Source: Candidatus Poribacteria bacterium
GTDB lineage: Bacteria; Poribacteria; WGA-4E; WGA-3G
Length of the DNA: 59,620 nt
Direction of reading: 5' to 3'
NCBI GenBank assembly: GCA_003635315.1
Contig: PYJD01000003.1
Location: forward strand, 1 to 59,620
Below the pieces are notes generated by a model. The model did not search any database and was not told the origin of the DNA. It saw only the letters and a program-made list of their open reading frames with translations. The translations under genes and the position numbers were made by a program. Positions 1 to 8,133 of this stretch are shown piece by piece; position 1 is the first letter of the stretch, and each line of letters starts with the position of its first letter.

Positions 1-60
1 TATTGTTAAAATCAAAAATAAATTTACATTGTTTTCTGTTTTTGTGATAATAGTTATATT

Positions 61-399
61 ATGAGATATTCACAAGATTTACGAAAACGCGTTCTTGATT
101 TCATAGCAACTGGTGGAAGTAAAGCAGAAGCTTCCCGTAGATTTCAAGTTTCACGCCGTTGTATCTATAACTGGTTAGACGCAGCAGATCCTTTTAGTTA
201 CGAGAAACCGGGGCCTCGTAAACCTTATCGTCTTGATCCAGAAGCACTCGCTGAACATGTCAAAGAGTTCCCAGACAGCACTCAGAAGGAACGCGCTGCA
301 CATTTTGGTGTGTCGCAGCGGTGTATCTGCTATGGTCTGAAGAAGATCGGATGCACGCGAAAAAAAAGACTTTCACCTACAAGGAACAATGTCCTATAA
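61..399 (+). CDS. IS630 transposase N-terminal half (OrfA, HTH domain)
   Basis: This 112-residue product is the DNA-binding half of an IS630 transposase. It starts MRYSQDLRKRVLDFI, the typical opening of the family, and holds two helix-turn-helix segments, about residues 16-40 (SKAEASRRFQVSRRCIYNWL) and about 75-95 (KERAAHFGVSQRCICYGLKK). The frame ends shortly after the slippery run at 360-366. On its own it would give a short DNA-binding protein, which in other insertion sequences can act as a repressor; the full transposase needs a -1 shift into the next frame. The start ATG at 61 has no strong ribosome binding site. Confidence 0.85.
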   Translation: MRYSQDLRKRVLDFIATGGSKAEASRRFQVSRRCIYNWLDAADPFSYEKPGPRKPYRLDPEALAEHVKEFPDSTQKERAAHFGVSQRCICYGLKKIGCTRKKRLSPTRNNVL

Positions 400-893
400 A
401 ACAGGAGGAATATCAAACTGAACTTCAGGCAGCACTTCAAAACGGAAAAACACCTGTCTATGTTGACGAAAGCGGTTTTCGCACAGAAAGTGTTCGCCAG
501 TTCGCTTATGCGCCAAGAGGAGTTTGCGTCTCGGATAAAATCTCAAGCAATCGGTATAGATGCACAACGCTCATTGCTGCACAGATGCAGGGGCGTATCA
601 CAGTCCCCGTCCTTTTTGAAGGTGCTTGTGATACGCTTGCCTTCAATGCGTGGCTTGAGAACGTGTTGTGTCCGCTACTTGACACATCACATGTTGTCAT
701 ATTGGATAATGCTTCCTTCCATAAAAGTCAACAAACAGAGACATTGATTACTGGTTGCGGTGCGAGTTTATTATTCTTACCACCATATTCGCCCGAACTC
801 AATCCTATTGAAAGAGATTTTGCCAACATAAAGCGTAAATGGGAATACAATGCCGAAGCGTCAATCGATCAAATCATAAAAATGTATAAGTAA
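321..893 (+). CDS. IS630 transposase catalytic half (OrfB, DDE domain)
   Basis: This frame carries the RNase H-like DDE domain that cuts and joins transposon ends. The three motifs are visible: first Asp in VYVDESGFR, second Asp in VILDNASFHKS, and the Glu in LPPYSPELNPIE. The ATG at 321 lies inside the upstream frame and is probably not used; the natural product is most likely a fusion with the helix-turn-helix half made by -1 frameshifting at 360-366. Fused length would be about 277 residues, normal for the family. It ends shortly after the Glu motif, as IS630 proteins do. Confidence 0.85.
   Translation: MYLLWSEEDRMHAKKKTFTYKEQCPIKQEEYQTELQAALQNGKTPVYVDESGFRTESVRQFAYAPRGVCVSDKISSNRYRCTTLIAAQMQGRITVPVLFEGACDTLAFNAWLENVLCPLLDTSHVVILDNASFHKSQQTETLITGCGASLLFLPPYSPELNPIERDFANIKRKWEYNAEASIDQIIKMYK
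360..366 (+). other. Candidate -1 ribosomal frameshift site (A AAA AAA)
   Basis: Bases 360-366 read A AAA AAA in the frame of the upstream ORF (cgA AAA AAA), the classic X XXY YYZ layout for -1 slippage. A one-base backward shift here enters exactly the frame of the catalytic half. The run is 8 A followed by G. Whether a downstream stimulator stem or upstream Shine-Dalgarno-like stimulator exists I did not establish. Confidence 0.7.
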
Positions 894-960
894 TTATGAT
901 TTCTACTATAATAGTAATAATTATTAACGATAGATTTTCCTACTACAAGAGGGTTGTAAT

Positions 961-2142
961 ATGTTAGGCGAACGACTAAAAAGATTTAGATTAGCACGCG
1001 GAATGACCATTACCCAATTGTGTGCTGCAATAGATCATTTAGTTAGTAACACAAGTTTGTCTAAGTATGAAAGAGGAATTGCACAACCATCAGTAAAAGT
1101 ACTTAACCGTATCGCTGCTACCTATGGAATTAAGTCAGCACAATTATGGGGAGAACCCACTTGTAAAGTGGAATCAATTGCCTTTCGAAAAAGATCTAAG
1201 TTAGGGGTAAGAGAAGAGAATCAGATAAAAGCTTTTGTAGCAGAAGAGGTGGAGAAACGGGTTTGGCTACTGGAACAATTCCCTGAACAGAACACCTTTG
1301 ATCTTCCAATTCGTGGAATTAAAATTAATAAATTGATTGATACTGAAGAAGCAGCCTACAAACTACGAAAAACCTTGAACTTGGGAATTGATCCAATAGG
1401 TAATCTCACAAGTGTTCTTGAAGATCAAGGTGTTTTTATTATTGAGGTTAAGGCAAGCGAAGGTTTTGATGGCATTTCTTCAATAGTTAATTATGACGAC
1501 AAGAATCACACTACAGTAGCAATCGCAATACGAGCAGGTATACCAGCGGACAGTCAAAGACTTACCTTAACACATGAAGTTGGACATCTCATCTTAGATA
1601 TACAGGATGGAGTTGATCATGAAAAGGTGGCTAATCGATTCGGGGCAGCTTTTCTGGCTCCGGCTGATCAGTTCCATAAGGATGTTGGTAAAAAGCGGAA
1701 CAATGTCAAAATAGAGGAACTTTGCTATCTTAAGGAAAAGTATGGCATGAGTATACAGGCAATACTATATCGACTTAAAGATCTGAGAATAATCACCAAT
1801 TCCTATTACAAGGAGTGGTGTATTAGCATAAATAAATTAGGTTGGAAAAAACATGAACCGGTTGAACTCCAACCAGAAAAACCATACCGTTTCCATCAGC
1901 AAATATGCTATGCACTCTCGGAAAATTTGATTACGAAAAAAGAATCTACTTATTTGTTCAATCAAACTGGACAAACTTCACCAGAAATAACCGATAATAT
2001 CCGATACAGATTCTTAGAAAAAACGAAGAAAGAAAGAGACCGTATTCTAAGTAAGCAAGCAAAGGAAATGTCAGAATTCTATGAAAACGATATAGAGTGG
2101 CGGGAATGGGAAGGAGCATTTATTGAGTCCGAAAATTCCTAA
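961..2142 (+). CDS. XRE-family HTH plus ImmA/IrrE metallopeptidase
   Basis: A 393-residue fusion of an N-terminal Cro/C1-type helix-turn-helix (about residues 1-65: LGERLKRFRLARGMTITQL, then SLSKYERG) and an ImmA/IrrE-type zinc peptidase domain. The HExxH motif is H205-E206-V-G-H209 within LTLTHEVGHLIL. Proteins of this kind bind DNA and cleave regulatory or antitoxin partners; several are antitoxins or stress-triggered derepressors. The C-terminal 130 residues are charged and helical with no assigned domain. Its stop lies inside the next gene, a MazF-like toxin, so the pair is probably translationally coupled and acts as a toxin-antitoxin-like module. What it cleaves cannot be told from sequence. 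Confidence 0.85.
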   Translation: MLGERLKRFRLARGMTITQLCAAIDHLVSNTSLSKYERGIAQPSVKVLNRIAATYGIKSAQLWGEPTCKVESIAFRKRSKLGVREENQIKAFVAEEVEKRVWLLEQFPEQNTFDLPIRGIKINKLIDTEEAAYKLRKTLNLGIDPIGNLTSVLEDQGVFIIEVKASEGFDGISSIVNYDDKNHTTVAIAIRAGIPADSQRLTLTHEVGHLILDIQDGVDHEKVANRFGAAFLAPADQFHKDVGKKRNNVKIEELCYLKEKYGMSIQAILYRLKDLRIITNSYYKEWCISINKLGWKKHEPVELQPEKPYRFHQQICYALSENLITKKESTYLFNQTGQTSPEITDNIRYRFLEKTKKERDRILSKQAKEMSEFYENDIEWREWEGAFIESENS

Positions 2143-2485
2143 TCCACGACGGGGAGAAGTTTGGGATATAAACTTCGATCCAACCATTGGCACAGAAATC
2201 AAGAAAACTCGTCCCGCTGTCGTATTAAATATCAATAGTATCAGACACCTGAAAATTAGATTGGTTGCACCAATTACAAGTTGGAACAATCAATATTCAA
2301 ACAAGATTTGGGTCGTAGAGATTAAACCCGATGCAGCTAATGGTTTGAGTCACGTATCAGGAGTTGACACAATGCAAATGAAAGGTGTTGATACAACACG
2401 GTTCTTAAATAAACGTGGTAGACTCAAAGCAACGGATATGGATGAGATAAATGCTGCAATTGTTGCAATTATAGATTTTGTTTAA
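2123..2485 (+). CDS. MazF/PemK-type toxin (endoribonuclease)
   Basis: A 120-residue PemK/MazF-like protein, a family of sequence-specific mRNA interferases. Characteristic features are the opening RRGEVWDINFDPTIG, then KKTRPAVVLN (strands around the active site), VAPITS, and the late DTMQMKGVDTTRFL segment. The start is TTG at 2123, chosen because AAGGAG at 2111-2116 sits 6 bases upstream and because the usual MazF N-terminus begins here. It overlaps the upstream XRE-ImmA gene by 20 bases, an arrangement in which that protein probably replaces the usual small antitoxin. No separate MazE/PemI-like antitoxin is visible. Confidence 0.85.
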   Translation: MSPKIPNPRRGEVWDINFDPTIGTEIKKTRPAVVLNINSIRHLKIRLVAPITSWNNQYSNKIWVVEIKPDAANGLSHVSGVDTMQMKGVDTTRFLNKRGRLKATDMDEINAAIVAIIDFV

Positions 2486-2620
2486 CTTCATTGATTTAGC
2501 ACATATAGATCCATGGAGCCAGCATCCCTCAGTTCGTATTAGACACTTGATTCAAGATATACCTTATCTGTGAAATCTGTGATTTAGTCCCTATTAATTT
2601 TAGTTAACAAATTGTGAAAA

Positions 2621-5323
2621 TCAATTATCTTCGGCTTTAGCCTTTAAATCGTAAAGGATATTGACTGCATCTAAGGGAGTCATCTGGGAGAGTTCTAACT
2701 TACGAATCTCTTCTACGAGAGGGTGGGTTTTAGGTGTGAACAGAGCCATCTGAAGCGAATCACTCTGGATGGTTTTCCGCGTAACTCTGCGTTTAGGACG
2801 GGGCATCGTCGGATTTTCTTTATTTGAAGCGGAGGAATCAGCATCCGCTTCAACACTGATATTATGTTGTTCAAGTACTTCAAGAATTTCCTGAGCACGA
2901 GATATGACTACCTGTGGTAAACCTGCCAACCGAGCAACATGAATACCATAACTCTGGTCCGCACCACCAGGAACAACTTTTCTAAGGAACGTTACCTTCT
3001 CTCCATCTTCGTGAACAGCGACATTGTAGTTTTTTGCACGTTTATACTTACTTGCCAGTTCAACCAACTCATGATAATGGGTTGCAAATAATGTCTTAGC
3101 CCCCATTTTCTTGTCATCTAACAGATACTCAGAAACCGCCCAAGCAATACTCAGACCATCAAATGTACTTGTACCCCGTCCAACTTCATCTAAAATCACA
3201 AGACTCTTACTGGTTGCATTATTAAGAATATTCGCCGTTTCGTTCATCTCGACCAGAAAAGTACTCTGTCCCATCACAAGATTATCTGATGCCCCAACAC
3301 GGGTGAAGATTCTATCTACCAAACCGATTTTCGCAGCAGATGCAGGCACAAAACAACCTATTTGAGACATCAAAACAATCAGCGCAGTTTGTCTTAGATA
3401 TGTGCTTTTCCCGCTCATATTTGGACCCGTGATAATATGCAGCTGTTCCTCAGCACAGTTTAGCAACGTATCGTTCGGCACAAAACCTTCTTGTATGAAT
3501 AGCTGTTCAACGACAGGGTGGCGTCCATCTCGTATGATGATCTCATCATTGTTTTCCACGGTAGGTTTAACATAGTCATATTTAGATGCACAATAGGCGA
3601 AGTTAGCGATTACATCTACCATCGCAATGATAGCAGAGATCTTCTGGATTATCTCTGTAGATTTCGCCACTTCATCCCGTATTTCACAGAAAAGATCATA
3701 CTCAAGCGTCTGTATACGATCTTCGGCATTCAACACCTTCGCTTCCTGCTCTTTAAGTTCAGGTGTAATAAATCGTTCTGAGTTACGCAATGTCTGCTTA
3801 CGAATATAATGTTCGGGCACCATATTAAGATTCGGTTTTGTCACTTCAATATAATAGCCAAATACTTGGTTAAACCCAATCTTTAGAGATGTGATCCCAC
3901 TGCGTTTTCGTTCATCCTCCTGTAGTGCCGCCATCCATTCTCTACCTTGTCCAACTATTTCCCGTAATTCATCCAGTTCTGCATTATACCCATCACTTAT
4001 AACGCCACCCTCGCGAATTGTCGCGGGTGGGTTCGGATGTATGCCACGTTCTATCAATTCAACCAATTCCATCATGGGATTTAACTCCCCATTTAGAGTG
4101 GTTAATAATGAGGATTGACAGTTCTGAAGTTGATCTTTAATAGCAGGAATGAGGTGAAGTGAGTCTTTCAGGAAATGTAGGTCACGTCCGTTAACAGACC
4201 CCAGACTAATACGGGTAATAAGCCGTTCCATATCGCTCATTTGCCCCAACGCTTCCCGCAATTCTTCTTGTAGGCTTATCTGTGTTTTAAGTTCGTCTAC
4301 CGCTTCTAAACGTTCATGAATATCATTCACATCAAGCAGAGGTTGTAATAAGCATTGTCTTAACTTCCGTCCACCCATTGATGTCATCGTTTGATCAAGC
4401 ACTTCGAGTAACGTGCCGCTCGTAGTTCCATCTCGGATTGAGGTGGTCAATTCCAGATTACGTTGTGTATCAGCATCCAAGACCATGTATTCCGATAATG
4501 TATAGGTCTGAAGCGATAGAATGTGTTCTACTTCTTGCTTCTGTGTCTCGTGTAAGTAATAGATCAATGCTCCCGCTGCACAAATTGCAACAGAGAGATG
4601 TTCACACCCGAAACCATCAAGTGAGATAGTTTTAAAGTGTTCTAAAAGTTCAGTCCGTGCTGAATCAAAATCGTATCGCCAGTCAGGTAGGAAATTAACA
4701 ACCGATTTCAGTTCAATCTTTAACTGTTCAACCAATTTGTCTTCCTGAAAGGATTCTGTTAACAGACACTCTTTTGGTGAAAAACGGTTTATCTCTGCCC
4801 AAAGGCGTGAAAAGTCTGTGAGTTCTGTCACCTGAAATTCACCTGTGGATAGATCCGCAACAGCAATACCGTATATATCTTTATCCTGATAAATAGAGAG
4901 AATGTAATTATTCGTCTTATGTTCAAGAGCTTTTGGGTCAGTGACAGTCCCAGGCGTAACGATTCGGACAACATCGCGTTTAACAAGCCGATTCTCATCT
5001 CTCGCAACTTTGGCATCTTCTGTCTGATCTAAAATGGCTACTTTATGTCCAGCAGAAACTAATTTATATAGGTAGGAATCAAGTGCATGGTGTGGAATAC
5101 CTGCCATTGGCGGGGGAGGTGTTTTTTGGTTTTTATGACTTCTCGTAGTCAGTGCTATTTCAAGGAGTTTGGAGATTAATTCTGCATCCTCATAGAATGC
5201 TTCATAGAAATCCCCTACTCTACATAAAAGGATTGAATCTTCATGCTGTTTCTTTACCTGTCTGTAAAGCTCCATCATGGATAGATCCGACTGTTTTGAA
5301 CTGGACATGGGAGTTGTCTGCAC
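2621..5323 (-). CDS. mutS: DNA mismatch repair protein MutS
   Basis: A 900-residue MutS, which recognises mismatches and small loops and recruits the repair machinery. The N-terminal mismatch-binding motif is intact (RVGDFYEAFYEDA, with the Phe and Glu that contact the mismatch). Connector, lever and clamp domains follow, then the ABC-type ATPase: Walker A GPNMSGKST near residue 633, Walker B LVILDEVGRGTSTFDG, and the ATHYHEL switch region. The length is close to the usual 850-880 residues with a slightly long tail after the ATPase domain (SADADSSASNKENPT region). It stands alone here; mutL is not beside it. Start ATG at 5323 is followed directly by MutS-like sequence. Confidence 0.97.
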   Translation of the reverse strand: MQTTPMSSSKQSDLSMMELYRQVKKQHEDSILLCRVGDFYEAFYEDAELISKLLEIALTTRSHKNQKTPPPPMAGIPHHALDSYLYKLVSAGHKVAILDQTEDAKVARDENRLVKRDVVRIVTPGTVTDPKALEHKTNNYILSIYQDKDIYGIAVADLSTGEFQVTELTDFSRLWAEINRFSPKECLLTESFQEDKLVEQLKIELKSVVNFLPDWRYDFDSARTELLEHFKTISLDGFGCEHLSVAICAAGALIYYLHETQKQEVEHILSLQTYTLSEYMVLDADTQRNLELTTSIRDGTTSGTLLEVLDQTMTSMGGRKLRQCLLQPLLDVNDIHERLEAVDELKTQISLQEELREALGQMSDMERLITRISLGSVNGRDLHFLKDSLHLIPAIKDQLQNCQSSLLTTLNGELNPMMELVELIERGIHPNPPATIREGGVISDGYNAELDELREIVGQGREWMAALQEDERKRSGITSLKIGFNQVFGYYIEVTKPNLNMVPEHYIRKQTLRNSERFITPELKEQEAKVLNAEDRIQTLEYDLFCEIRDEVAKSTEIIQKISAIIAMVDVIANFAYCASKYDYVKPTVENNDEIIIRDGRHPVVEQLFIQEGFVPNDTLLNCAEEQLHIITGPNMSGKSTYLRQTALIVLMSQIGCFVPASAAKIGLVDRIFTRVGASDNLVMGQSTFLVEMNETANILNNATSKSLVILDEVGRGTSTFDGLSIAWAVSEYLLDDKKMGAKTLFATHYHELVELASKYKRAKNYNVAVHEDGEKVTFLRKVVPGGADQSYGIHVARLAGLPQVVISRAQEILEVLEQHNISVEADADSSASNKENPTMPRPKRRVTRKTIQSDSLQMALFTPKTHPLVEEIRKLELSQMTPLDAVNILYDLKAKAEDN

Positions 5324-5775
5324 ACCGACGTAAAATTATAGGTATTTATTGGTTAATAAATTACCATAGATAGACACCTCTGTCAATTGATTATGGGTAT
5401 CAACTCAGAGGTATCCAATTATCGAATAAAGATACATTCTGATAAAGGATGTAACGGAATTTAAATCGTCACGGTAAATTTTCTACTGATCCTGATCGGG
5501 TGTTTATTATGCAGGGTGTTGTTGAATAATCTTTTGAAATATCATTGTTGGGAAATTTGTATCGGGAGCAGATTCTGATGTATCCGTTTCTGGTGATGGT
5601 GATTGATGATGTTGTTTTGAGATTGGGTACGAACAGGAATAAGGGTAAAACTGAACAATCGGAAGTTTCAGGCTTATCTGAATGATAAGGAATTGGGATA
5701 GTGTCGGTTGAAAGTAAACCCCAAGCCTAAGAAAGAGATATGACTTGAGGTTTGCAACGTCAGATTGAAGGATGA
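5324..5775. other. Intergenic region, no gene recognised
   Basis: About 450 bases between the start of mutS and a small proline-rich gene. All frames are interrupted. Bases 5440-5760 have a slightly higher GC content and some open stretches that look like eroded coding sequence, but I could not match them to a family. The mutS promoter should lie in the first 100 bases. Confidence 0.4.
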
Positions 5776-5982
5776 TTATTTTTTTGGCTCATTTGACTGT
5801 GGTTTTGGCGAATCAGATGAATTGGGTGTTTGTGGCTGATGTTCTGGTTTAGATGGTTTAGGTTTAGGAATAGGTCTCGCCTCAGATGGAGGTTTAGGCA
5901 TTGTCCATGACTGCCTTTCATATCTACGACTCTCTTTGGTATTGTGGGTTTTGGTTTTGGTTTGTCGGTTTTTCTTTGGCAT
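5776..5982 (-). CDS. Small basic proline-rich protein, unknown
   Basis: A 68-residue Lys/Pro/Gln-rich, probably disordered protein (MPKKNRQTKTKTHN at the start, then PKPPSEARPIPKPKPSKPE). It has no membrane segment. GGGAGG on the minus strand sits 8 bases before its ATG, so translation is plausible, and it begins 4 bases after the stop of the membrane protein upstream, so the two form an operon. Compositional bias makes homology calls unreliable and no function is proposed. Confidence 0.5.
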   Translation of the reverse strand: MPKKNRQTKTKTHNTKESRRYERQSWTMPKPPSEARPIPKPKPSKPEHQPQTPNSSDSPKPQSNEPKK

Positions 5983-5986
5983 AATT

Positions 5987-6454
5987 TTATCCTCCCTTTA
6001 ATTTTAGGATACCACGAAATAAAAATACCGAAAATACAAGTATGCCAATTATAAATGACAATATGGAAAAGTATATTAGTATGCCTCCAACTGTACCTGA
6101 TTTACTATACTGTGTACGTGCTGTTTCAATATTTCTCAGGTAATAGTCTGCATTGAATTTGCTTTGTTTATACAAACTATCTCTAACAAATACATAAGAA
6201 ATTATATTACTAATAATTGATAAAACAAAAGGTGCATAACTATATAACATATATTTGGAATTATTGACAGTCTTCCAGTCTATGTAAGCGGTCATTAATA
6301 TCAATATAGCTCCAGAGAAATATCTCATAGTTCTATTAAGCTCTACATTGTTGCTGAGCAGACTATCAAATATATTCTTTTCCTCAAAGAGATATTGTTC
6401 GCGTCTCTCTTTTCGTATTTCTTCTATATCTTGTATTTCTTCTGGATTTGGCAT
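5987..6454 (-). CDS. Putative membrane protein, unknown function
   Basis: A 155-residue protein with a charged N-terminal helix (residues 1-45: EEIQDIEEIRKERREQYLFEE), a pair of hydrophobic segments at about 47-60 and 70-90, a polar linker that includes an NIETARTQYSK stretch, and a strong C-terminal membrane segment at about 122-147. The pattern resembles small SLATT- or RipA-like membrane helper proteins, but I cannot assign a family. It is the first gene of a two-gene operon with the small proline-rich protein. Confidence 0.6.
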   Translation of the reverse strand: MPNPEEIQDIEEIRKERREQYLFEEKNIFDSLLSNNVELNRTMRYFSGAILILMTAYIDWKTVNNSKYMLYSYAPFVLSIISNIISYVFVRDSLYKQSKFNADYYLRNIETARTQYSKSGTVGGILIYFSILSFIIGILVFSVFLFRGILKLKGG

Positions 6455-6568
6455 AGTCGTAATAATCCTATTGCTATATTACCACAAATATATACAACAG
6501 TCAATGTCGTTCATAATATCATCAGAGGCATTCAATTTTCGAATATAGATAGATTCTGATATAGGTTT

Positions 6569-6642
6569 CTTCTGTAGAGACGATCTCCGAATTGCGACGA
6601 AAAACACAAATAGTCGAGAAACGGAGTTCCCTCCTACAGAAG
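6569..6642. repeat. Dispersed palindromic repeat (CTTCTGTAG...CTACAGAAG)
   Basis: The arms CTTCTGTAG (6569-6577) and CTACAGAAG (6634-6642) are perfect inverted repeats, enclosing GACGATCTCCGAATTGCGACG and GGAGTTCCCTCCTAC-type words. Similar words recur at 12991-13093, 21055-21089 and 57663-57771, so this is a member of a dispersed intergenic repeat family. An ORF on the minus strand across it (6522-6725) looks accidental. Confidence 0.65.
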
Positions 6643-6807
6643 AGTATCTGATAGAACGGGATGCTTATAGAAAACGTAACAGACCGTTGTTTAAAGTACC
6701 GTAGAGACTGGATGTTATGTTCCATCCTGAATCTTTATGTAGAAATTAGATGCATTTAATAAATTAGAGATCAAAATTAGATATTACTACTGTTAGGTAT
6801 CAAAAAC

Positions 6808-6837
6808 TTGACATATTTTTTGAAATAAGCTTATAAT
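6808..6837 (+). promoter_or_regulatory. Sigma-70-type promoter for the secreted protein gene
   Basis: TTGACA at 6808-6813 and TATAAT at 6832-6837 are both perfect consensus hexamers separated by 18 bases. The gene starts at 6915, leaving a leader of about 70 bases. The match is so good that expression of the downstream gene is probably strong. Confidence 0.75.
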
Positions 6838-6914
6838 AAGACACGCGGCAAATTATCGATAGGTTACAACACTATTGACAATCAAAATAACTGCTATTAT
6901 ATTGGGAGAATCCC

Positions 6915-7610
6915 ATGAGAAAAAATCTTATATTTTCAATGTTTCTCATTCTATCCTTAGTATTCATCACTTCTATGTATGTATCCGCAGTAGAAGTGAC
7001 CAAGGTTTCAGCATACGGAAAAGGAAAGCAAGTTTGGTTTGAAGCGGAACATTTCGACGAACGAGATTCAGATGATGTTTACAAAACAGGCAAAGGAGAA
7101 GGGGCAAAGGATCCCACTGATGGTGCGTATGGTGATATAGTTACAAACGCAGGGGGAAAAGGTTGGATCTTATATAGATTTGATATCAGTCTTGCTGATG
7201 GAAAAGCAGGCGACTGGCGGTTCATTGGTCGTCTCATCAATCCAAGTAATCATTCCGATTGGTTGTGGGTTCTTGGAGATGATGGTAATACAATCCCAAA
7301 AGCAGAACCAGCTTTTGTTCGACCTGACGACATTATCTTTGAAGAAAATGCCCCAGAATGGGTATGGATGAGAACGGGGGACTTCGGAAAAGATGGGGGT
7401 ACAATCAACAAATTAAAAGACGGTGAGAACGTCATGATGATCTGGACTCGTCAGAGTTCAAATATGGTTCAATATGATGTGTTTTGCTGGTCAAGTGATT
7501 TGGAGTATGAACCCACAGATGAAGACTATGATAACGCTGAAGAAGCTTCATTACCTGTGAATCCGAAAGGTCTACTTACCACGACATGGGGTCAGCTTAA
7601 GAATCGGTAG
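6915..7610 (+). CDS. Secreted protein with carbohydrate-binding-module-like fold
   Basis: A 231-residue exported protein of unknown function. Residues 1-25 form a signal peptide (basic start, hydrophobic FSMFLILSLVFITSMYVSA). The mature part reads like a CBM6/CBM35-type beta sandwich: VWFEAEHFDERD near its start, then an aromatic-rich core (GWILYRFDIS, DWRFIGRLINPSNHSDWLWVLGDD). No catalytic motif is seen. The C-terminal GLLTTTWGQLKNR is set off by a Pro-rich linker and may be a tail or sorting motif. It overlaps the convergent fur-like gene by 14 bases. A consensus promoter lies 78 bases upstream. Confidence 0.65.
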   Translation: MRKNLIFSMFLILSLVFITSMYVSAVEVTKVSAYGKGKQVWFEAEHFDERDSDDVYKTGKGEGAKDPTDGAYGDIVTNAGGKGWILYRFDISLADGKAGDWRFIGRLINPSNHSDWLWVLGDDGNTIPKAEPAFVRPDDIIFEENAPEWVWMRTGDFGKDGGTINKLKDGENVMMIWTRQSSNMVQYDVFCWSSDLEYEPTDEDYDNAEEASLPVNPKGLLTTTWGQLKNR

Positions 7611-8082
7611 ATGTGGTTGATTCTAATTCTGCCTGACATTCGGCACAGTGACCGATTATCTCGTTGCGAAAGCGGACAGGTTTAAAATTATGAGCATCGC
7701 AAACCGCCTTTTGCAATGCATCGATCTCAGGCTCTTTAAATTCCACAATTTGACCACAACGAAGACAAATTAAGTGGGCATGCTCTTTGAGTGAATGGAT
7801 GCTTTCGTACCGAGTATTCTTATGAGCATCTATAAATTCTGTGAGCAGTCCACTTTTTACAAGCAGCGGCAATGTCCGATAGATTGTGGGTCGTGAAACA
7901 TCATAGCCGTTCCTACGCATCTGAACAAGAAGATCCTCTGTCTGAAAATGTCCCGGATACGCAAATACCTCGCGCAGAATCTCCATACGTTTTTCCGTTA
8001 AACGTAATCCAGTACTCTTAAGAAAATCTTCAAATTGCTGTTCAAACTCGTCATCACGAGTCGATTCTTCAGTTGATTCCAT
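7597..8082 (-). CDS. Fur-family metal-responsive transcription factor
   Basis: A 161-residue Fur-family regulator that represses target promoters when bound to metal (iron, zinc, manganese or, in PerR, peroxide sensing). Winged-helix part: residues about 18-90 (GLRLTEKRMEILREVF, VSRPTIYRTLPLLVKSGLL). Dimer part: HAHLICLRCG (metal ligands plus first CxxC) and HCAEC (second CxxC), giving the structural zinc site. The sequence alone does not say whether it is Fur, Zur or PerR. The acidic N-terminal extension (ESTEESTRDDEFEQQ) is longer than usual. Neighbouring menaquinone genes on the same strand lie upstream but are separated by 51 bases. Confidence 0.9.
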   Translation of the reverse strand: MESTEESTRDDEFEQQFEDFLKSTGLRLTEKRMEILREVFAYPGHFQTEDLLVQMRRNGYDVSRPTIYRTLPLLVKSGLLTEFIDAHKNTRYESIHSLKEHAHLICLRCGQIVEFKEPEIDALQKAVCDAHNFKPVRFRNEIIGHCAECQAELESTTSTDS

Positions 8083-8133
8083 AATTAATCTATTTCAATT
8101 TTCTGGGTTTACTCACTTTAGAACTTTACATTA

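Larger units (their letters stand above)
61..893 (+). mobile_element. IS630-family insertion sequence, transposase region
   Basis: Two overlapping reading frames together encode one IS630/Tc1-mariner-type transposase: a helix-turn-helix half (61-399) and a DDE catalytic half (321-893). The second frame is -1 relative to the first, and an A-rich slippery site lies in the overlap. All three catalytic acidic regions are intact, so the element could be active. I could not recognise terminal inverted repeats; the left end may lie before base 1 or within 1-60, and the right end within 894-960. IS630 elements normally duplicate a TA dinucleotide, which I could not confirm. Confidence 0.85.

Noticed and set aside
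6522..6725. 67-residue minus-strand ORF
   Set aside because: It lies across a palindromic repeat, has no ribosome binding site and no protein-like pattern.
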